The notes beneath the pieces are model-generated. The model worked only from the letters and a program-made list of their open reading frames with translations, was not told where the DNA came from and made no database searches. This document shows positions 61,987 through 64,000 of a stretch of DNA of 64,000 bases, one piece after another (within the stretch, counting starts at the first letter, position 1; each line of letters starts with the position of its first letter). The DNA is taken from positions 124,001 through 188,000 of the forward strand of contig JAQZBR010000001.1 of NCBI GenBank assembly GCA_029237775.1. The letters are read 5' to 3'. The translations under genes and the position numbers were made by a program. Source of the stretch: Bacteroidota bacterium. Lineage in GTDB: Bacteria; Bacteroidota; Bacteroidia; 2-12-FULL-35-15.

Positions 61987-63822
61987 CTATATTATCCCAT
62001 ACAACGATTTCCCTTTTTCTCCCAAAGCATCCACACGCTTTTCAATTGCAGGATCTTTAATTAAAGGTGGCGCATGATGCGGCTTGATGCGTGCATCAAT
62101 GACCAAGGAACCATTGCATCCCCAATGCTTGTTGGCGATAAAGCTATCAACTCCGTGTATATCATGCGAAGGATTGCTTCTTGTGAATGTTACCCAAAGA
62201 AAATTATTTAGTGTTTTTGAAACAAAATCGCTGTCGTCACAAACGATCAATAAAGGAAATGTAGAAAGGTCAATGCCTGAATTCGACAGATGAGAGCTCA
62301 GGTAAAAAATGTCTTTATCACCGGAAGGCTTATCAGCATACTTATTTGCTGTGATCGCGATCACACCTGGCATTACAACTTTCGGATTGCTAAAGCCATC
62401 AGGCAGACTGAAATTTTTCAATTCTGTTCCGAGTTCCCGTAACTTTTCACCTGCAGCAGCAATCACAACTTTACTTCCACTGTTCAGGTCTTCTCCGCTA
62501 TAATCTAATGTATCGATTGTTGTTCGTGTATAAAAATGAAGATCACGTGTGAGATCCACCCTTTCTAAAACATGTTTGAAATAATCAGCAACATCATGTG
62601 TTGTCAGCTTTGGATTATCCTCCCCGGCAATGATGAATAAATATTTCGCAAGACTTAATTGTCCGCTTCCTAAAATATGATTTGCAATTGTAAGTATTTC
62701 AGCGGGCTTCCTGTTATTGTTATATGGAGTATAACGCTCACTTCCTATCGCCAGCAATAACGGATGAACACCGGAAGCATCCACAGCATGCACATCTTTT
62801 AAACCGGGAATCTCTTTTGGAATCGCATTTCCGGTCAGCTCATGAATAAGATTTCCAAAGGCCGTATCTTCCTGTGGCGGGCGACCGACAACCGTAAATG
62901 GCCAGATCGCATCATTTCGATGATATACTTTATGAACTCGCATTAAAGGAAAGTCATGCTTTAAGCTGTAATATCCGAGATGATCTCCAAATGGTCCCTC
63001 CGGCTTATTTTCATTCGGATACACTTCACCGGTGATCACGAAATCAGCATCGGAAGCAATACCGTAACCATCTTCATAAGAATACCGGATCCTTCTGTTT
63101 CCCAATGCTCCGGCAAAAGTCAGTTCGCTCATCCCTTCCGGTAATGGCATTACTGCGCCAAGTGTAAGTGACGGAGGGCCTCCCACAAAAATACTCACCT
63201 TTAAAGGTTTTCCTTTTTTGTTTGATTTTGTCTGATGAATTCCAATCCCACGATGCAACTGATAATGCAAGCCGATCTCCTTATCTTTTATGTAATCGTT
63301 TCCGCTGAGCTGAATACGGTACATTCCAAGATTGGAATTCATAACTCCGGGCTTATCAATATCCTCAGTATATACGAGTGGAAGAGTGACAAATGCACCA
63401 CCGTCATCGGGCCAGCATTTGATCTGCGGTAAATGCGAAATGGTCGTCTGATTTTGAAGCACCGGATTAAAACTCGTCTTTCTTGGCAGAGATGAAAATG
63501 CGGTCATGCCGACATTCGCATATTTAAAAGGATGCTTAATTGCTTCCAGTGGATCGTTCTTAAGATCGATCAGTGTTTTGATCTTCTCCAGTGTATCGCG
63601 GAAAATAAATTTACTGCGATTGGTATCACCGTAAAGATTGGATACCGCTTTGAACTTGCATCCTTTTATATTTTCAAATAAGATCGCAGGTCCATTATTT
63701 TCGAATACACGAAGATGGATCGCAGCCATCTCCAGATCAGAGCTCACTTCTTCTTTTATTCTAACGAGATGACCATTTTTTTCAAGATCATTGATGCAAT
63801 CAAGCGTGCTTTTATATCCCAT
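61987..63822 (-). CDS. UbiD-family prenylated-FMN-dependent decarboxylase
   Basis: 611 residues, the normal length for the bacterial UbiD (3-octaprenyl-4-hydroxybenzoate-type or menaquinone-pathway) decarboxylases of Bacteroidetes. Motifs: 'SDLEMAAIHLRVFENNGPAI', 'FVTLPLVYTEDIDKPGVMNS', 'HRGIGIHQTK', 'GAVMPLPEGMSELTFAGALG', 'EVYPNENKPEGPFGDHLGYY' (with the conserved E..R-type acid/base region) and 'YTPYNNNRKPAEILTIANHI'. The family needs prenylated FMN made by a UbiX partner. In a menaquinone-using Bacteroidota a role in quinone synthesis (futalosine or classical route) is plausible, but another aromatic acid cannot be excluded. Confidence 0.9.
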   Translation of the reverse strand: MGYKSTLDCINDLEKNGHLVRIKEEVSSDLEMAAIHLRVFENNGPAILFENIKGCKFKAVSNLYGDTNRSKFIFRDTLEKIKTLIDLKNDPLEAIKHPFKYANVGMTAFSSLPRKTSFNPVLQNQTTISHLPQIKCWPDDGGAFVTLPLVYTEDIDKPGVMNSNLGMYRIQLSGNDYIKDKEIGLHYQLHRGIGIHQTKSNKKGKPLKVSIFVGGPPSLTLGAVMPLPEGMSELTFAGALGNRRIRYSYEDGYGIASDADFVITGEVYPNENKPEGPFGDHLGYYSLKHDFPLMRVHKVYHRNDAIWPFTVVGRPPQEDTAFGNLIHELTGNAIPKEIPGLKDVHAVDASGVHPLLLAIGSERYTPYNNNRKPAEILTIANHILGSGQLSLAKYLFIIAGEDNPKLTTHDVADYFKHVLERVDLTRDLHFYTRTTIDTLDYSGEDLNSGSKVVIAAAGEKLRELGTELKNFSLPDGFSNPKVVMPGVIAITANKYADKPSGDKDIFYLSSHLSNSGIDLSTFPLLIVCDDSDFVSKTLNNFLWVTFTRSNPSHDIHGVDSFIANKHWGCNGSLVIDARIKPHHAPPLIKDPAIEKRVDALGEKGKSLYGII

Positions 63823-63825
63823 AAA

Positions 63826-64000
63826 TTAATGCGAAACAATAAATTTACTTCTCGCTATTCTGTTATCTGACGTTCTTATATTCACAAAATAAATTCCGTT
63901 GCTGTAATTCGTAGTGTTGATCAATACTCTTTCCTGTCTGTCATTCAGTGTTTCAACAGCAACCTTTTTACCGGTAACATCAGTGATCACCATCACCGAT
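63826..64000 (-). CDS. 3' end of a T9SS cargo gene (C-terminal sorting domain, 5' part outside window)
   Basis: Translated by hand from the right edge: 58 residues, 'SVMVITDVTGKKVAVETLND' at the left edge, then 'NYSNGIYFVNIRTSDNRIAR' and the end 'SKFIVSH'. This is the second half of a type A CTD (the 'GKKV...NGIYFV...KFIV' pattern), so the protein is a T9SS client. The catalytic or binding part lies beyond 64000. It stops 3 bases before the ubiD-like start, so it may be co-transcribed with it. Confidence 0.8.
   Translation of the reverse strand, partial: SVMVITDVTGKKVAVETLNDRQERVLINTTNYSNGIYFVNIRTSDNRIARSKFIVSH

Overview
The window reads as chromosomal DNA of a Bacteroidota (Bacteroidetes) bacterium with a type IX secretion system (T9SS). 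Supporting signs are the T9SS/gliding genes gldJ, porP, porU and porV, at least seven genes ending in a 'YPNP...GxY' T9SS C-terminal sorting domain (CTD), several upstream matches to the Bacteroidetes -7 box TAnnTTTG, lpxK/lpxH for lipid A, and Bacteroidetes-type families (DUF4369-TlpA lipoproteins, FISUMP, WG repeats, UbiD). GldJ suggests a lineage related to gliding Bacteroidota. A genus cannot be read from the sequence.

Layout. 1-16 kb: an OmpP1/FadL-like barrel, a six-repeat propeller-like secreted protein, a Nif3 / zinc-ribbon pair, lpxK-pnp, two M1 metallopeptidases, gatB, a TlpA lipoprotein and lpxH. 16-32 kb: small proteins, a beta-helix T9SS protein, gap, a tandem pair of M43 metalloproteases with a domain inserted in the catalytic domain, lipA, a thiol-redox patch (OsmC, YtxJ and two tiny cysteine-containing lipoproteins too short for ordinary ORF calling), ung, a T9SS esterase-like protein and a helical protein of unknown role. 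32-45 kb: the T9SS locus, with gldJ and porP on the minus strand and porU, a second porU-like gene, porV and ispF on the plus strand. 45-52 kb: a seven-gene minus-strand operon encoding a surface-exported CotH-type kinase, two paralogous lipoproteins, a repeat protein, a VTC-type polyphosphate polymerase domain, a DUF4956 membrane protein and a DUF2490 barrel. 52-56 kb: cdd, pdhA and pdhC, with a four-helix-bundle gene and its inverted repeats inserted between the pdh genes. 56-64 kb: FISUMP and WG-repeat proteins, a YhiN-type flavoprotein, a PLD-type cardiolipin synthase, a UbiD decarboxylase and the 3' end of another T9SS cargo gene.

How it fits together. PorV and PorU belong to the outer-membrane attachment complex that removes the CTD from cargo and anchors it. 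The peptidases, beta-helix protein, esterase, CotH and FISUMP proteins in this window are likely clients. lipA would supply lipoyl groups to the two lipoyl domains of PdhC.

The two most notable items are as follows. (1) A full-length second PorU in which both predicted catalytic residues of the C25 dyad are replaced (His to Tyr, Cys to Ala) while the surrounding motifs are kept; it looks like a pseudo-sortase encoded next to the active one. (2) The CotH/VTC/DUF4956 operon, in which the kinase-like protein carries a T9SS signal and is therefore predicted to act outside the cell. No tRNA, rRNA, CRISPR array, insertion sequence or prophage was seen.
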